From positions 61,720 to 125,719 of the forward strand of contig JADNRY010000187.1 in the NCBI GenBank assembly GCA_015501585.1: a DNA stretch of 64,000 nt, written 5' to 3'. The translations under genes and the position numbers were made by a program. This document shows, piece after piece, positions 1-12,600 of the stretch. Under the pieces are notes generated by a model. That model was not told the DNA's origin and made no database searches. It saw only the letters and a program-made list of their open reading frames with translations. Source of the stretch: Rhodocollybia butyracea. Lineage: Eukaryota > Basidiomycota > Agaricomycetes > Agaricales > Omphalotaceae. Position 1 is the stretch's first letter. Each line of letters opens with the position of its first letter.

Positions 1-1985
1 TCTGGTTAAACAAGTGAGTTTTTATTCAATGATTATACAGTGTATTTAACGAACATGAGGACCGTAGTGAGGTACAGTTTTTTGAAAATGCCGCTTCATC
101 GCATTGAGATGTTGTTCGCGTGTCCGTTCTGAAGATACAAGGGGTGGTGGTTTCAGTCCATAACCAGTTTGTGTCCAGAACAGAGGGACTAGAGGGACAA
201 GGTTTAAAGTGCAAAAGTTGTTGCCAAAACCAACTTACTGGATCCTCTAACTTGGACATAACTAAACACGTTGGTAGATCCATCCCGCTGGGTGGAATCG
301 CTTGTCGTTTACAGATCGTTGATCATATCAAGGATGAACGTACCTTGACTCGCATGATAGTTTCACTTTCTACAAAATTGGCGACATGAGCGTCATCGTC
401 AACACCTCGTCGTTGATACCGTAGTCCTGCTCGATCTCGAGATCTCCTTGATACTATAGCGTAGTCAACTGGTAGACTTTCCTCAGCATTTTGCGGGTCT
501 GGAACAAGGAAGGATGCGGTTTGATAATACCCTTGCATGATGGGGAGGATGTAATAGTGAAGTCCCGAGTCTATAAAAGGTTTTGCTAGCCACTCATTCC
601 ACCAGAATCGTCGGTCTACTCTACGCCAAAGCGGTAATGTTGGATAAGGCTCTGCCAAGGGGTCAACATTATCAGATTCGAAAACAGCTGGTGCTTTTGA
701 TGGAAGGGCATCCAGATCAGCGAGGAGGTCATGTTGCTTTTTCGATTTGGCCAGTCGTTCCTGCTTGTGTTGTAGTGACCGAGTGATATCTACGATAGTT
801 CAGTTCGTTGATCAAAATATAAATCTAGTACGTACCAAAAGTATAAGCGTAGAACATGTTCTTGGAGAATTCACGGATACATTCTTTGACGATTTTTACC
901 TCGAGTTCCGAGTGCTTTTCCTCTGCTGTTTCTGGCGCAGGTGCTGTCGCACTCAAAATGCTCTCGATGACGTCATCCGGATGTTCCTCTTCGTCCAAAG
1001 CATCCAAAGACAGAGACAGTGGCGCTGGCACTTGCGTACCCAGTTCAGGGGAAGAAGGAAAGAGCGAGCTCCGTTTCGACAATCTGCTCCAGAAAGAAAG
1101 CCTTGAGGCAAGGACTTTGGCGATGGGTGCAGATGAATCCTGGGGTTCGATGCCTGATGGGGTCGAGGGTCCTGAAACCGAAAGCTCGGAAGCAGAGTCG
1201 GGAGGTGATTGGTTACTGTAATTGTCAGAGTTTGGAACGAGTGTGGCAGTAGAGGTCTTGACGATTTGAGGCTCGGAAAACTGTACGTGAGGTGCACCGG
1301 AAGCCGATTCTTCCTGATCTAAGGAGCTCCTTTCTGGAGAAGAGGAAATTGTGTCTATAGTATCGCTCGTTGAGATGATGGGCTGACGTAGTGTATTCCT
1401 GGATGCTAGAGTATTTACAGTCACTCGGGCTTTGTCTTCGACCAGCGGAATGGCGGCGACGCTTTTTATACTGTGAACCATATGCAATGGATCAAATACT
1501 TTCGAAGGAAATGAGATTTGAACAGATATGATAGCTAGATGTGCTTACGATTTCCGGCATCCTCTTTCGCTGTAATGACCAACAGATACGACGCTATCAT
1601 TCAAAATGATTACCACTATTGTAGCATGATACTTATCAAGCGACTTGCCAGAGAACAATTCCAATATACCAACAATTCCGTAGACGATTATCGATTCCTT
1701 CCAGTCATACGACTCGTCATTTCCGGATAGTTCTTCGGCTTGACCGCCTTTGCCCCAAGCAACTCGTATATAGGGTGACGTTGCATCTTGTTCAGATAGA
1801 TGAGGTCTTAATAGTAGACCATGCTTAGTGACCAGGAGAGCAATGTGGTTGTATGGATACGGATGAGGAGTTGGTGGAAGAATATCTTTCGGATGAAAGC
1901 CAGTCGTGTGAGGTGGAACAGAAACTGGCGTTAAAGGTGACTTTGGAGGCGACCTGGCCTCGGGTTTGATAAAGAATCGTTTCAT
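1..1985 (-). CDS. SAC-domain phosphoinositide phosphatase (5' part, cut by window edge)
   Basis: The product should remove phosphates from phosphoinositides on membranes. The exon map (minus strand) is 1985-1649, 1593-1549, 1498-836, 789-344, 287-239, 188-51, then position 1 onward; every join keeps phase. SAC-family landmarks follow in order: SYLLVITAKEDAG, SVAAIPLVEDKAR, FYAYTFDITRSLQHK, DRRFWWNEWL, LPIMQGYYQ, then AIVSRRSRDRAGLRYQRRG, VANFVESE and RGSIPLFW. The catalytic CX5RT motif would lie beyond the left edge. A Ser/Pro-rich insert of about 150 residues (roughly 1450-1000) sits inside the N-terminal SAC subdomain, as in Sac2/INPP5F-type proteins rather than yeast Sac1. Intron 1 (1594-1648) has a GC donor (GCAAGT). 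The start MKRFFIKPEARSP was chosen because it opens the first exon in phase. The assignment to the SAC family is firm; the subfamily is inference. Confidence 0.88.
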
Positions 1986-2088
1986 GGCCAGAGAACGACG
2001 CTGGTTAATGTCATGAGCAACAGAGTGAGTTATCCACGTGTGATGACGCTCGAGTTGCGCTTTTTGTAATTATTTTGTATGAACTTTC

Positions 2089-5078
2089 ATGCCGCCAGGG
2101 TGAAATCTTTTCCTCAGGTCCAATATTGATGCTGAAACTTTACTCTCAGTGGCCGAAGCTCATTTAGTGCCAAAGAAGACGCTCTTCTTGTACAATATCT
2201 GGCCAAGTTTGCAGGAACCGAGGGAAGAAAGGGAAATAATATTTATAAACAACTCTGTGACAATGTACGTGGTCCTCAAAGTCTCCCAATGAACTAGTTT
2301 ATCTGGTAGTTCACAGACTTCAGGTCTATGGCCTTGGAGTAAACAACATTCTTGGCAGTCATGGAGAAGTCGTTATACTAAAGACTCTGCCGAATTCGAC
2401 ATCCGAATCAGAAATTATCAAAACCAGCCCGATCCGCAAGAATTGATTGAACAACCGACAAAAAAGCGCAAACCTACAGCAAATAGCAACCCGAAGGCTG
2501 AGAAACGGCCCAAAACTGAATCTATAACACCAAATAATATTCCTCCCGCAATTTCCAAACGCCAGCCTACGCAGGAGCGTGTGAATGTACCTACAAAAAA
2601 TCCCAATGCTGCTCGCGCAAAACCTGTCCCAGCTGTAAAGTTGGGGTTTGTTGACCCAAGTCGGATCAATCATCGACAGTCTGTAGCGGAAAATAGAGGC
2701 GAAGGGCCCAGCCGTCTCCCTGCGACACGACCTAAAGCAATTCCTTCAAAGCTTCCTTCGCAGGAAGAAAGGTTGCCTGATCTTCCACCTTCTTCTGCTT
2801 CTTCCACTGAGGATGGCGTATCTACGCCTCGCTGCTCTCCTCCTGGCTCCAATGACTACAATGGCGAGATTTTCAGAACTGATGGTGCTCACGAAATGGA
2901 GCTCGATCCTGAGGCTGATCAAGATGATGATGAAGACCTCGATGAAGATCTAGAGGTCAATAGCATGTTAACAGATCCAGTTGTGTTTGATACGGAGGCC
3001 CTGAACATGTCCGTATTGCTTCCCAATATCATGTTCATCTTAGCTGACATCTTTGAACAGCGGCGCAAACCCGTCATCTAAATCCGCTTCTCCATCGGGA
3101 CAACCCCTGCCTAGCACAAACAATAGCCGCATACCTGCCCGCCGAAAAAGTTCGGATGCTGCTGCCGCAGACTCTGGCTTCTTCGAATCTTCTTCTGCTT
3201 CAACCAGCAATACCTCCGACGTAAAGCCCCGTAACGTCCCAAAGCCCAAGCCCGTACCCAAATTGGTCGAAGGACCATTTGGCACGTCACGCTACAAGCA
3301 GCCTACACGTAAGGGCCCTGGTAGCGACTCAGAGTCTGAACCACAGAAGGCAGTTAACAAGCCTTGGCCCCCTTCGCGAGGGACCAGGAAGCAATCGGCT
3401 CCCCATGTTAACGTTCCAGCTCCATCCATCCCTGTAGGAAAAAATAGGCAAACTGCCATACATCGTTCTCCCGAAACTCTGCAGTCGTCGTCTCCCAGTC
3501 GAGCGCGGGTGTCGCGAAAGGGGAAGGAGCGCCAAACCTTCTCAGATGTTGAAGATGGACCATCTTCTCTAGGGAGGAAGGCGAGGAGGATCAATGGCGA
3601 CGCAGACGAAACACAGTTCGCTCGGTTCCCCCAATTACGTTCTACGCCGTTGTCACACCACGACGCGCATGTTCCAAGGGCACACGACGACGATCCTTAC
3701 GATGGATCTCTTTTCACAGAACCAGATTTCGTACCATTACCCAATTCTCCACACACCCCATATACAGCCCCGATCCATCCGTTTGACCTTCCTAGCTCGC
3801 AACCATCCCCCACACCTCATAGATCTGGTGGTCTGGAGCAGGAGCTCGTTAGTAGCGAGACTGCTAATTCGGTTATCCGAGCGCTCAATTCCTTCGTGGC
3901 AGAAGTGGACGAACGATGGAAGGCCATACAGTCATCTCGACAAAATGCTAAATCAGGACAAGAATCTCTGGAAGAGTTGGAAGGGGGAGATGCCCACTTA
4001 AGGGCGCGGGGGTCACCAGTACGAGCAGGTGTGAGGAAGGAAAGTCGTGGGATACTTGAAACTGCCGAGAATGATACGGGACTATCTTCCGCTTCTAGCA
4101 CTACTCCACATCGAACACAACAGCGGAAACGATCCCTAGTTTCCAGCTCGAAACCTATCCAGAATTCAGAGGAGGAATTAAGTGTCACCAACGCTTCGAT
4201 GCATAGTCTTTTCTCAGCTACAGATTCTCTCTCTGCTTCCAGACAACCTCGCCCCAGTATTTTGAAGGGAAAAAATCAGGCGATGGAGGAAACCCATATT
4301 CGCCAACCTAGTCCCGAAAACAAAACATCTTCCTCACATTCGAGACTTGTTGATCTACGAACAATGGCTCGTACGCAACGTCAAAAGAGCTTTCCTAAAC
4401 ACAGGTCGCCACCGCTGTCCCCCGCTTCCTCAAGTACTGGTGTCGTTCATCTTGGATCAATCAGTACAAGCTCGTCTGTTGAATCACCCATCAAGCTCTC
4501 TGTCTCTGACGAATCTCGACTCATTGAACAGACTATCCGGACTTTGTCGGAAGAGTACAATTTTTCCTCCGGACTATGTCCGGCGGATATGGAAGGACTC
4601 GGGAGATCTTGAGGAAGCAGCAGCCATTTTGGGTAAACTGAAGGATGTGGAAACTTCTTTACTTGGTGCCCGACGGCGCTCCTCTTCATCTATCTCTGGA
4701 AATAAAGCAGGAAGGAAAGCGCCTCCTGCATTGCGATCTTCGCCTCTTTCTAGTGAGAAAAGCAGGAGTGGCAGTTCGCGGATTCGGAATGGTAAAACAA
4801 CGGAGGTGAGCCATACCGTTACCAGCGGTGGTTCTCCGTCCAAGTTTAGACAATCACACTCACCCCGTCGTGCATCCAGAACATTCAATCATGAGATCTT
4901 TTCACCAGTATTGAATAGACCTGGTCCTAAACCTGGATATAGTCCACCGACCCATTCGAGAGCAGGACAGGTTGCTTTGTTAACTGGACAGGGTAGAGTG
5001 AGGGAGGCTTTTGAAAGGGAACAAAGACGTGCTACGCGAAGTGGTGGGCCATTTTATTATATGCCGGATTCTCCGTAG
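2089..5078 (+). CDS. Rap1-type Myb-domain protein (frameshift near C-terminus)
   Basis: This is a likely telomere or chromatin protein. Exons are 2089-2099, 2150-2264, 2317-3008 and 3061-5078. The first exon is only 11 nt and encodes MPPG; it joins in phase to GRSSFSAKEDALLVQYLAKF. A Myb-like domain characteristic of Rap1/TERF2IP follows (GRKGNNIYKQLCDN, WPWSKQHSWQSWRSRYTKD). A long low-complexity Ser/Pro/Lys-rich middle with an acidic patch (about 2900-2970) comes next. The C-terminus has a Rap1-C-like helix pair (LSEEYNF, then PPDYVRRIWKDSGDLEEAA). Those two halves are in different frames: one base too many lies in the T5 run at 4561-4565, with no room for an intron. With that base ignored the frame is open to the TAG at 5076. 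It could be an assembly error or a truncating mutation. Rap1 identity is by family resemblance only. Confidence 0.78.
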
Positions 5079-5548
5079 GAAGATCCTTTTGGTTTCCCTC
5101 TGTTGGCGATATTGTCCATTTCCGTATACGGGTTACAGGGAAATGACAAGACTGCATGGAAAGGGTGGTGATTGGGTATTCTGTTGAATGATCTTTCTTT
5201 TCGCGAGTTGGGCTAAGTAGATGGTCGATGCATTCTTGGGGTCATTCTTGGTCAACATCAGCGTGGTATCTATTGTATATGGATTTCGTATTCGAATTTC
5301 TGTGGCAGAGAATTGATTACACCATGGGCTTGTTCGAAAAGCGACGGCCGCAAGAAATCCAATGAAACCCCCGAAGTACTCACCTAATTTCAGGACTTTC
5401 ATCGTTCATACATACTTGTACTCAACCTCGGCAAGCGAGCTTAATTTACGGATCTTTGTACAAGTGGGTCCTGTTCAACTCCGTGCCGCCCTTGTGGTAG
5501 TACAGGCCCCATGGTCTTGGAGTTTTTCCCTCGGAGTTTTTCCCTCGT
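5079..5548. other. Intergenic region with a short tandem duplication
   Basis: No gene is recognised between the Rap1-like and kinase genes. A perfect 14-bp unit (GGAGTTTTTCCCTC) is repeated twice head to tail at 5519-5546, directly before the putative kinase start. Confidence 0.6.
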
Positions 5549-7138
5549 ATGCTTTTTAGTGCCTCTCTTTTTCGTCCTTTTCAGCCAGTTACTTCCGCCA
5601 GAGCACGCGCTACCATTCTTCTACTTCCAAACTTGTCATATCTACTAAAAACGACGGCGGTTTTGATGTCCCTACGTTTGACTTTCCCGAAGAGCCTCTA
5701 GCCCTTCCTGCGAATTCGGCCTGTGGATTTTTCCAAGGTGGCCCAGGAGACTCTCTCGGCCATCTGGTCGCTACCAGCTTCAAGCTAAGTTGGGGTATGG
5801 TATCGGGTCGAGCGTTTGGTTGGCTAAGGACAACAAGTAGTACGTTTTTTGATTTCTTCAACACCCCACTAACTGTGAACAGACAGGAGTGCTATGTTTC
5901 TCTAAAAATTTCAGTCCGGATATACGACGCAACTGAACAATGAAAACAAGTTGCGCGGATTGGTCATCCTACAACAACTCTCAGCTCTGCCGGAGGAGAA
6001 AAAAAACCATTGTACACAATTGCTCAACCATTTCTACCACCACGGCATCGAACAGGACGGCGAACACCTCTGTCTCGTGCTGAGACTGGAACAAGCATCG
6101 CTGAGCGCCACGTGGAACAAGTGGACCCCATCCGAAGGGCTACCTGTCCCGATTGTAAAGCGTATTACCCGCCACGTGCTGCATGTGTTGTCTGGGCTTC
6201 ATGCCTGTGGTATTGCACATACTGGTAATGTTCCTCCTTGGTCGAGTGTTTATATGTCTGACCAAAGATCCAGACCTCAAGCCAGATAATATCATGATTG
6301 GAATGTCCCCTCAACTGACGACGAAGGCATTGGAACATTGGGTTGCAGCACACCCAGCCCGTGTCTATCTTCCATTGCAGAGTTTATATAAGATGGTCAC
6401 CAGTGCTTTCAAGTCAGAAACGCTTCCGCTTCCATCTATAGATGATCTCGCGCAATGCACCTTCAGACTCACTGACGTTGGCCACTCACAAGTTGTCAAT
6501 GACCAGACCACAGATGACATAACCCCGCTCACTCTCCGACCTCCCGAAGTTATCCTCGGTGGACAGTGGACAGAATCTGTTGATATGTGGACACTTGGTG
6601 CTGTGGTTAGTATATCTTCTCTTCGAGTCCATCTTGAGTTCATTTTAATATTTTAATAGTCACTCCTACTCCTAGGTTTTCACGCTCATGACTGACAAGC
6701 CACTCTTCTCCACGTCCGTTCTTGACCACCATAAGCATTTTCTACGTGAAGGAATCACGGCCATCAGCACTAGTGACCAAGAGATGGAAGTACTATTTTG
6801 GCAAATGGCAGCATTCACTGGTAAACGGTACCCACCAGCAGTGCTTGAACTCTATCCGCTCAGCTGGAACTTTTTCATGAACGACGGCTAGTATCATTCT
6901 TCTTCTTCGTACTTGGAACTTCACATGCTCATACATGCTTTACTATCCCAGTATGCTGAAAAGTTTTAATGCTTACGCCGTCCATCCAATTGAAAGGTGT
7001 ATGCGTGATGCCGGCTTTGTGGGGTCACAAAGTGATGTATCTGGGGCTTGCGCATTAATTAGACGGTGTCTCCAGATTAACCCCAGTGCTAGACCTTCTG
7101 CTCAGGAGTTGTTAGAGGATTCGTGGTTGCAGTCGTGA
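5549..7138 (+). CDS. SRPK-like serine/threonine protein kinase, reading frame interrupted
   Basis: A kinase of the expanded SRPK-like family of Agaricomycetes. Exons are about 5549-5836, 5883-6224, 6274-6605, 6676-6890 and 6952-7138. Catalytic landmarks are all present: glycine loop LGYGIGSSVWLAKD, VAIK-type lysine in YVSLKI, catalytic loop HTDLKPDN (HRD replaced by HTD), metal-binding DVG in place of DFG (LTDVGHSQ), PPE motif (LRPPEVILGG) and DMWTLGAV. The C-lobe ends CLQINPSARPSAQELLEDSWLQS. Frame breaks occur in the N-terminal part: at about 5764 (a base missing between GDSLGH and GRYQL), at 5911-5918 (after LKIS) and probably at about 5612 (near RARYHSS). Because every catalytic residue survives, sequence error is as plausible as pseudogenisation. 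The N-terminal start is uncertain. The gene is convergent with the F-box gene downstream. Confidence 0.7.
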
Positions 7139-7457
7139 ACAGACAGCATACTTACATTAAACCTTGCAAATGATGTTTTCGAAGGGGAATTCTGTCACAC
7201 TACTACCAAGAAACCCTGCGTTGGCATTCTGCATAAAGTAATACGATATCTACCTTGCCCAAGTCATCATTGAATTAACAAAAGGTCTTGGTTGTAATGG
7301 ATGAATCTGTTCGGCAACCTCCATGCTATCTAGCAACCTCTTTGCCAACAGCCCTCCTGCAAGTGTGGGCAGATGGAATCCTGTACGATTAATACACATG
7401 TATTTTACAATCGATAAGACAACAGTAAAGTCCAAATAAGTACATAACGGAAAGTTG
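7139..7457. other. Convergent intergenic region
   Basis: About 320 bp between the stops of the kinase and F-box genes. No gene, RNA or repeat was recognised. Confidence 0.5.
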
Positions 7458-9346
7458 TTACAGCTCCAGAATACGTATACCACCGACTGCATCTCCCAAA
7501 ACGACCCTTCCATTTGCTTCATCGTAATCCAAAGCCGTCCAGTTGTTCCAAGGGTTCATGTATATTCTGCGAGTTCGGACTTCGTCATCAGGATTCAAAG
7601 GACCCGGAAAAATCCCTGCAACCAGACTTTCCGCGGCCCTGCCTTCCAAGTCGGCAGCAGAAGGAACGCCAGAACTTGTCAGTCCACCTAGTCGAGCAAT
7701 ATACGTATAATCATGATACACATCAGAAGTTAGTAATCCGTGCGATGCTCGATCTCCTGGTTTGACCCAAATCGCAGTTCTACATTTCCCTAATGCGAGA
7801 TCTGTGCACCGGAGGGAACCTCGAGTAGAAATGACTCGGAAGTACGGACGGGAGGAAGATATAGGGAGATTGAGTGATACGTGCAGTGGAAGCATCCTCA
7901 GAATTGATATCAACGCCCTGTTCAGGCGATTGGATAGCAATGACATTTTCATCAAGCGAAAGTTCATATAGATCCAAACTGTGCTCGTTGGCCATCCAGG
8001 GTCATCGCTTTGTGAACGAACGAGAATGTCCAGCTTTTTTGGCTGAGCGGATTTATCCGAAGAATGAGATTGGCTGGGCACGACGGAGACCCCGTCGACC
8101 CAACCAAAGGAGTGACTGGCTATTGGGAGTATACCGGTAGTTCGAAGGGTGTTGAAGAATCTATGGGAGGAGCCACGCATAATTCTGGTGCTGGGAAGAG
8201 GTGGATAGATCTCGCTCGTACGACCAGAATACTCCTGTACGCAAAAACGACTTGTATGATATGATCTTGCTGGAGGTATAGAATGAGCATGCAACGGATT
8301 TTACTGTAGAAAAAGTACAAACCTTGAAGACTCCTGCTTCATCTTCATGCCCCAGAACAGCAAATGCACCAGTTTGGTAATTGTATACAACGGTACAGCT
8401 TCGATCATCCGACATCGCCAAAACGTTTCCTGATAGGTTACTGGTTTCATGGGCCGCATCGCTTGCAAGCGCAAACTATCTTCGTCCGAAAAAAAAATCC
8501 AAGTCCGTTCCCAGGGAAAAGAAGGTATGGTACATATCAGAGCAAGTTCTCCTTCATCTGAGATCTTAAATAGTTTGATTTCATGACGACTAGAGAGTTA
8601 CACAGGATCAGAAACGAAAGAAAACAGTTGATGATTGATACTTACCCCTCACAAACGAGAGAAATGGCCACGTCTGCCTCCGAGTCATTTTCGTGGCTCA
8701 AGCACAGGCCAGTGAATAACCCTCCTTTGGGAGACCATTGGGCACATTTACGCGCTCGAGACTTGGTAGCATCGCTTCCGTGGAGAGACAACGGGACAGC
8801 CCATATCGTGATGACCGACCAGATGCCTTTCGAAACGCTCAACACCAATACATTCTCCATATCATATTTGATATCTGGATGTGAACAACGTCGTACAGAT
8901 CGTATAAAACGGACATCTGTAATGGGTATACTTGGAGAATTTATCCAACTGATATCTCGGTGGATGCCTGAAGATGTACTCAGCCAGGATTTTGCTAACC
9001 TATACGCACGTCGCGTGCGCAGCTCAAGCTCTGGACGCAAGATTGGTTGTGCTGTCACCCTCTTCCTGCCTGTGAAATCTTCCAACATAGGAAACGGGAG
9101 CCCTTTACGGGATATATGTGTTTCCAAAGCATTGATCCAAACAATAGTCAAATTTGTAGTTTCTTCAAGATGTCTACAGGTCTTGTACCAGTTTAAAAAG
9201 CTTATCGGAAGTAATGGATCAAGATTGCTTACTTGTCGAATACTAAGAATTTCAGGAACAGAAAAGAAAGTGAGGAGATGGATGAGAACGTCATCTGGAA
9301 GATCCAGCAAGGTTTCACAAGACATATTCGATTTGAAAGGCGCCAT
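7458..9346 (-). CDS. F-box protein with C-terminal propeller-like region, reading frame interrupted
   Basis: A candidate substrate receptor of an SCF ubiquitin ligase. Minus-strand exons are 9346-9233, 9181-8646, 8589-8323 and 8269-7458. The N-terminal F-box is clear: LLDLPDDVLIHLLTFFSVPE, then ILSIRQTCRHLEE across intron 1. The rest follows the pattern of agaricomycete F-box proteins that read out beta-strand repeats (NVLAMSDDRSCTVVYNYQTG, ILVVRARSIHLFP, RGSLRCTDLALGKCRTAIWV, NNWTALDYDEANGRVVLGD). Four frame breaks are inferred: AAA at 8473-8475, GGG at 8125-8127 and GGG at 7999-8001 each look one base short, and a further break lies near 7819-7825. The start at 9346 lies just after a TTGCAG, so a short upstream exon is possible. 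It diverges from the myosin gene. Confidence 0.7.
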
Positions 9347-9614
9347 CTGCAATTAATTCAACATTATTTCGGTCATTGCAAGGATCTGGAGCGTTGAGTA
9401 CGTTGAATGACACTGAACAGTGACAGTGCCAGAAGAGAAGCGACAAAAACACGTGAACAGTGTCATCACAACCAAGTGCTACTTTTATATCCCTCCCACC
9501 AAGCATACCCATCTAATAGCTTTCTTTCTTTCTTCTTTAGACAGCCTCAGGCGGGCTAAATCTCTCATATTAAACCAAGCACTTTACTAATGCGACAACC
9601 CTTCTCTCTATGAC

Positions 9615-12600
9615 ATGGCGCATCCATATACAGTAACGGTAACCAAGGTCTGGTTCGAGGAAAAGGAGCGGGGTGGATTCAGGAGAGGTTCTGTCCTCGT
9701 CAGTTCAAGGAGACATAGTAGACATGACGTTTGTCAATGAACACAAAGTATGGATTATCGGTTCTCGATACTTCCTCACTTTAATTGTCACGAAATTACA
9801 GGAAATAACACTCAAAGCAACGTTGAAAGACATTGCGAACAATACCAACAAACTTCCACCACTCTGTAACGCGCCAGATTATGACCGGGTTACAGACCTG
9901 ACAAATCTTCCTCATCTGAACGAACCATCGAGTGCGTGTTTTTATTCAAAATCGCACAAGTTTATTCAATGGATTGTAGTTCTTCATGTTATTCACAATC
10001 GATACAGTGAACACAAGCTATACACATACAGTGGAATTGTTCTCGTTGCCGTGAATCCGTTTGCAGAAGTTCCAATCTATGGTTCTGATGTGATCTCAAG
10101 ATATGCAGGCCGTTCGAGAGACGAGCTTGATCCTCATCTATTCACCATTGCTGAGGAAGCTTACGGCGCTTTGCAGAGGGATTCGAAGAACCAAACTATC
10201 ATAGTTTCGGGGGAAAGTGGCGCTGGAAAAAACCGAATCAGCAAAATATATCATGAGATACATGGCTTCAGTCAAGTCCGACGCCATCCACTATGCCGCC
10301 AGCTCTGTCTCTGTCGAGCATCAAGTTCTCGCTACAAATCCAATCCTTGAAGCTTTCGGAAATGCAAAGACTTCCAGGAACGACAATTCCTCCGGTTTGG
10401 AAAGTACATCCAGGTATATTGTTACACGATTTCCCACAATACTGGATTCATAATTTTGCACAGATTCTCTTTGATGAACAATCCTCAATTGTAGGAGCGC
10501 GTATCCAAACATATTTACTGGAACGCTCTAGAATATCCTTTCAGCAGCGCTCCGAACGAAACTATCATATATTTTATCAGCTTTGCGAAGGTGCTTCTTC
10601 AGAAGAGCGCATATCTTTTGGTCTGGACGCCGATGCAAGCGGCTACCGCTATCTCAGCTCCTCGTCCATCAAAATTGACAATGTCAACGATGCGGTCAAC
10701 TTTTCTGCAACGCGACAGGCGTTGTCCATCGTTGGCATAGACGAAGACAAACAACTGGCTATCTTCCGTCTACTCGCTGCCATTCTTCATCTTGGTAACA
10801 TCGAAATCAGCCACAGACGGGACGCCAAAGACGCTGTCATCGATGACACACATGATTCGGCGCTGCGAAATGCGATGGAGCTGCTAGGTATCGATGCCGC
10901 GGAGTTTGCGAAGTGCACAACCAAGAAGCTTATAGACGCACGCGGAGAAAAGTTTTCCTCAGCTAGAACAATGGATCAGGCGATTGGTGTGCGGGATGGG
11001 GTTGCCAAGTTTATCTACTCGAGCATCTTCGATTGGCTTGTGCTCAGAATCAATGAGAGCCTGTCTTCGAATGACAATATACAACGAGAGAAGAACTTTA
11101 TCGCTGTACTGGATATCTATGGCTTTGAGCACTTCCAAACCGTAAGTTTACTTCCTGTAATATTATTGGCCATCGGTTCTCATCCTTGTCCCCAGAACTC
11201 GTTTGAGCAATTTTGTATCAATTATGCCAACGAAAAACTCCAACAACAGGTATAAACTTCTCCTTCCTCTTGATTTTCCTCTGTTTACATGTATGTCACA
11301 GTTCATTTCACATGTTTTCAAACTCGAACAAGCTGAATATGCCTCGGAGGCTATCGACTGGACAACCATTGACTTTTCTGACAACAAGCCATGTATCGAT
11401 CTCATCGAAGGCAAACTCGGCATCATTGCTCTACTAGATGAAGAATCTCGTCTAGCCACTGGAACAGACGAATCGCTGATTGATAAACTCAACAGCCAGC
11501 TGAAAACTCCAGAACACAAGGCCATCTTCAAAGACCATCTCCATGGTAATGAAGCGTTTACAATTTGTCATTATTCCGGCGACGTTTCATATAACATCGA
11601 TGGTTTCCTGGAGAAAAACCGAGGGACGGTACCAGACGAGCATAGAGATCTTCTCAATACATCGGCAAATGAGTTTTTGAGAGAGGTTGTTGGCGTGGGT
11701 TTCAACGTTGGTCTTGACACTCATCTCGGCGGCAAACCTAAAGTTCTTCCACCAAAAAGTCCTGCTCTCCCAGGCAAAGCGGTGTCGGGTCGCAAACCTA
11801 CACAATGCTCTGTTTTCAAGTCGTCGTTGCTCACGTTGACAGAAGCCCTAGGTGTTACGGATATCCATTATATCCGATGCATAAAGCCGAACGAGAATAA
11901 GCGATCATGGGGCTTCGACTCGCCACTTGTTCTAGCGCAGTTGAGGGCTTGTGGTGTACTGGAGACTATTCGAATTACGAGCGCAGGTTATCCTACTCGA
12001 TGGTCGTACGACGACTTTGCTGCAAGGTTCGTATGCTTGACTTATGACTTTGTGGATTTTTTTCTGAATATCATTTCTTCAGATATCGCATTCTGCTTAA
12101 TAGTTCGACGGACGTCTCATCTTTAGAGGACAGCCGTCAACTTACGACTGCAATTTTACGGCAAGTTGTCCAGGACAAGACGAAGTACCAGACAGGGAAG
12201 ACCAAGGTCTTCTTCCGTCCTCGTGTGCTGGCTATCTTGGAGGGTCTACGAGCTCAGCGTGAACGTGATGCCGCGATTTCTATCCAGAGGGTTGTCCGTG
12301 GTGTGGCTTCCAGGAAGTTTGTAGCACATTTGAAAGCTGAACGCGCAGAAGCTTTGGCTAAAATGGAAGCAGAAGCCGCCGCACGCGCTCAAGCGGAAGC
12401 GGAAGCGGCTGCACGCGCTCAGGCAGAGGCAGAGGCAGAAGCTGCAAAAGCCAAAGCCGAGGCGGAAGCTGCCTCAGCGAAAGCTACACTAGACCCAAAG
12501 TTGTCACTACAACCCCCTTCTACACCAGTAAAACCCAAGGTCAAGCACAACGGTCTTCAGGGGAAATTGTCTCACAGTTCCCTCGTGTCCCCAGCTCAGG

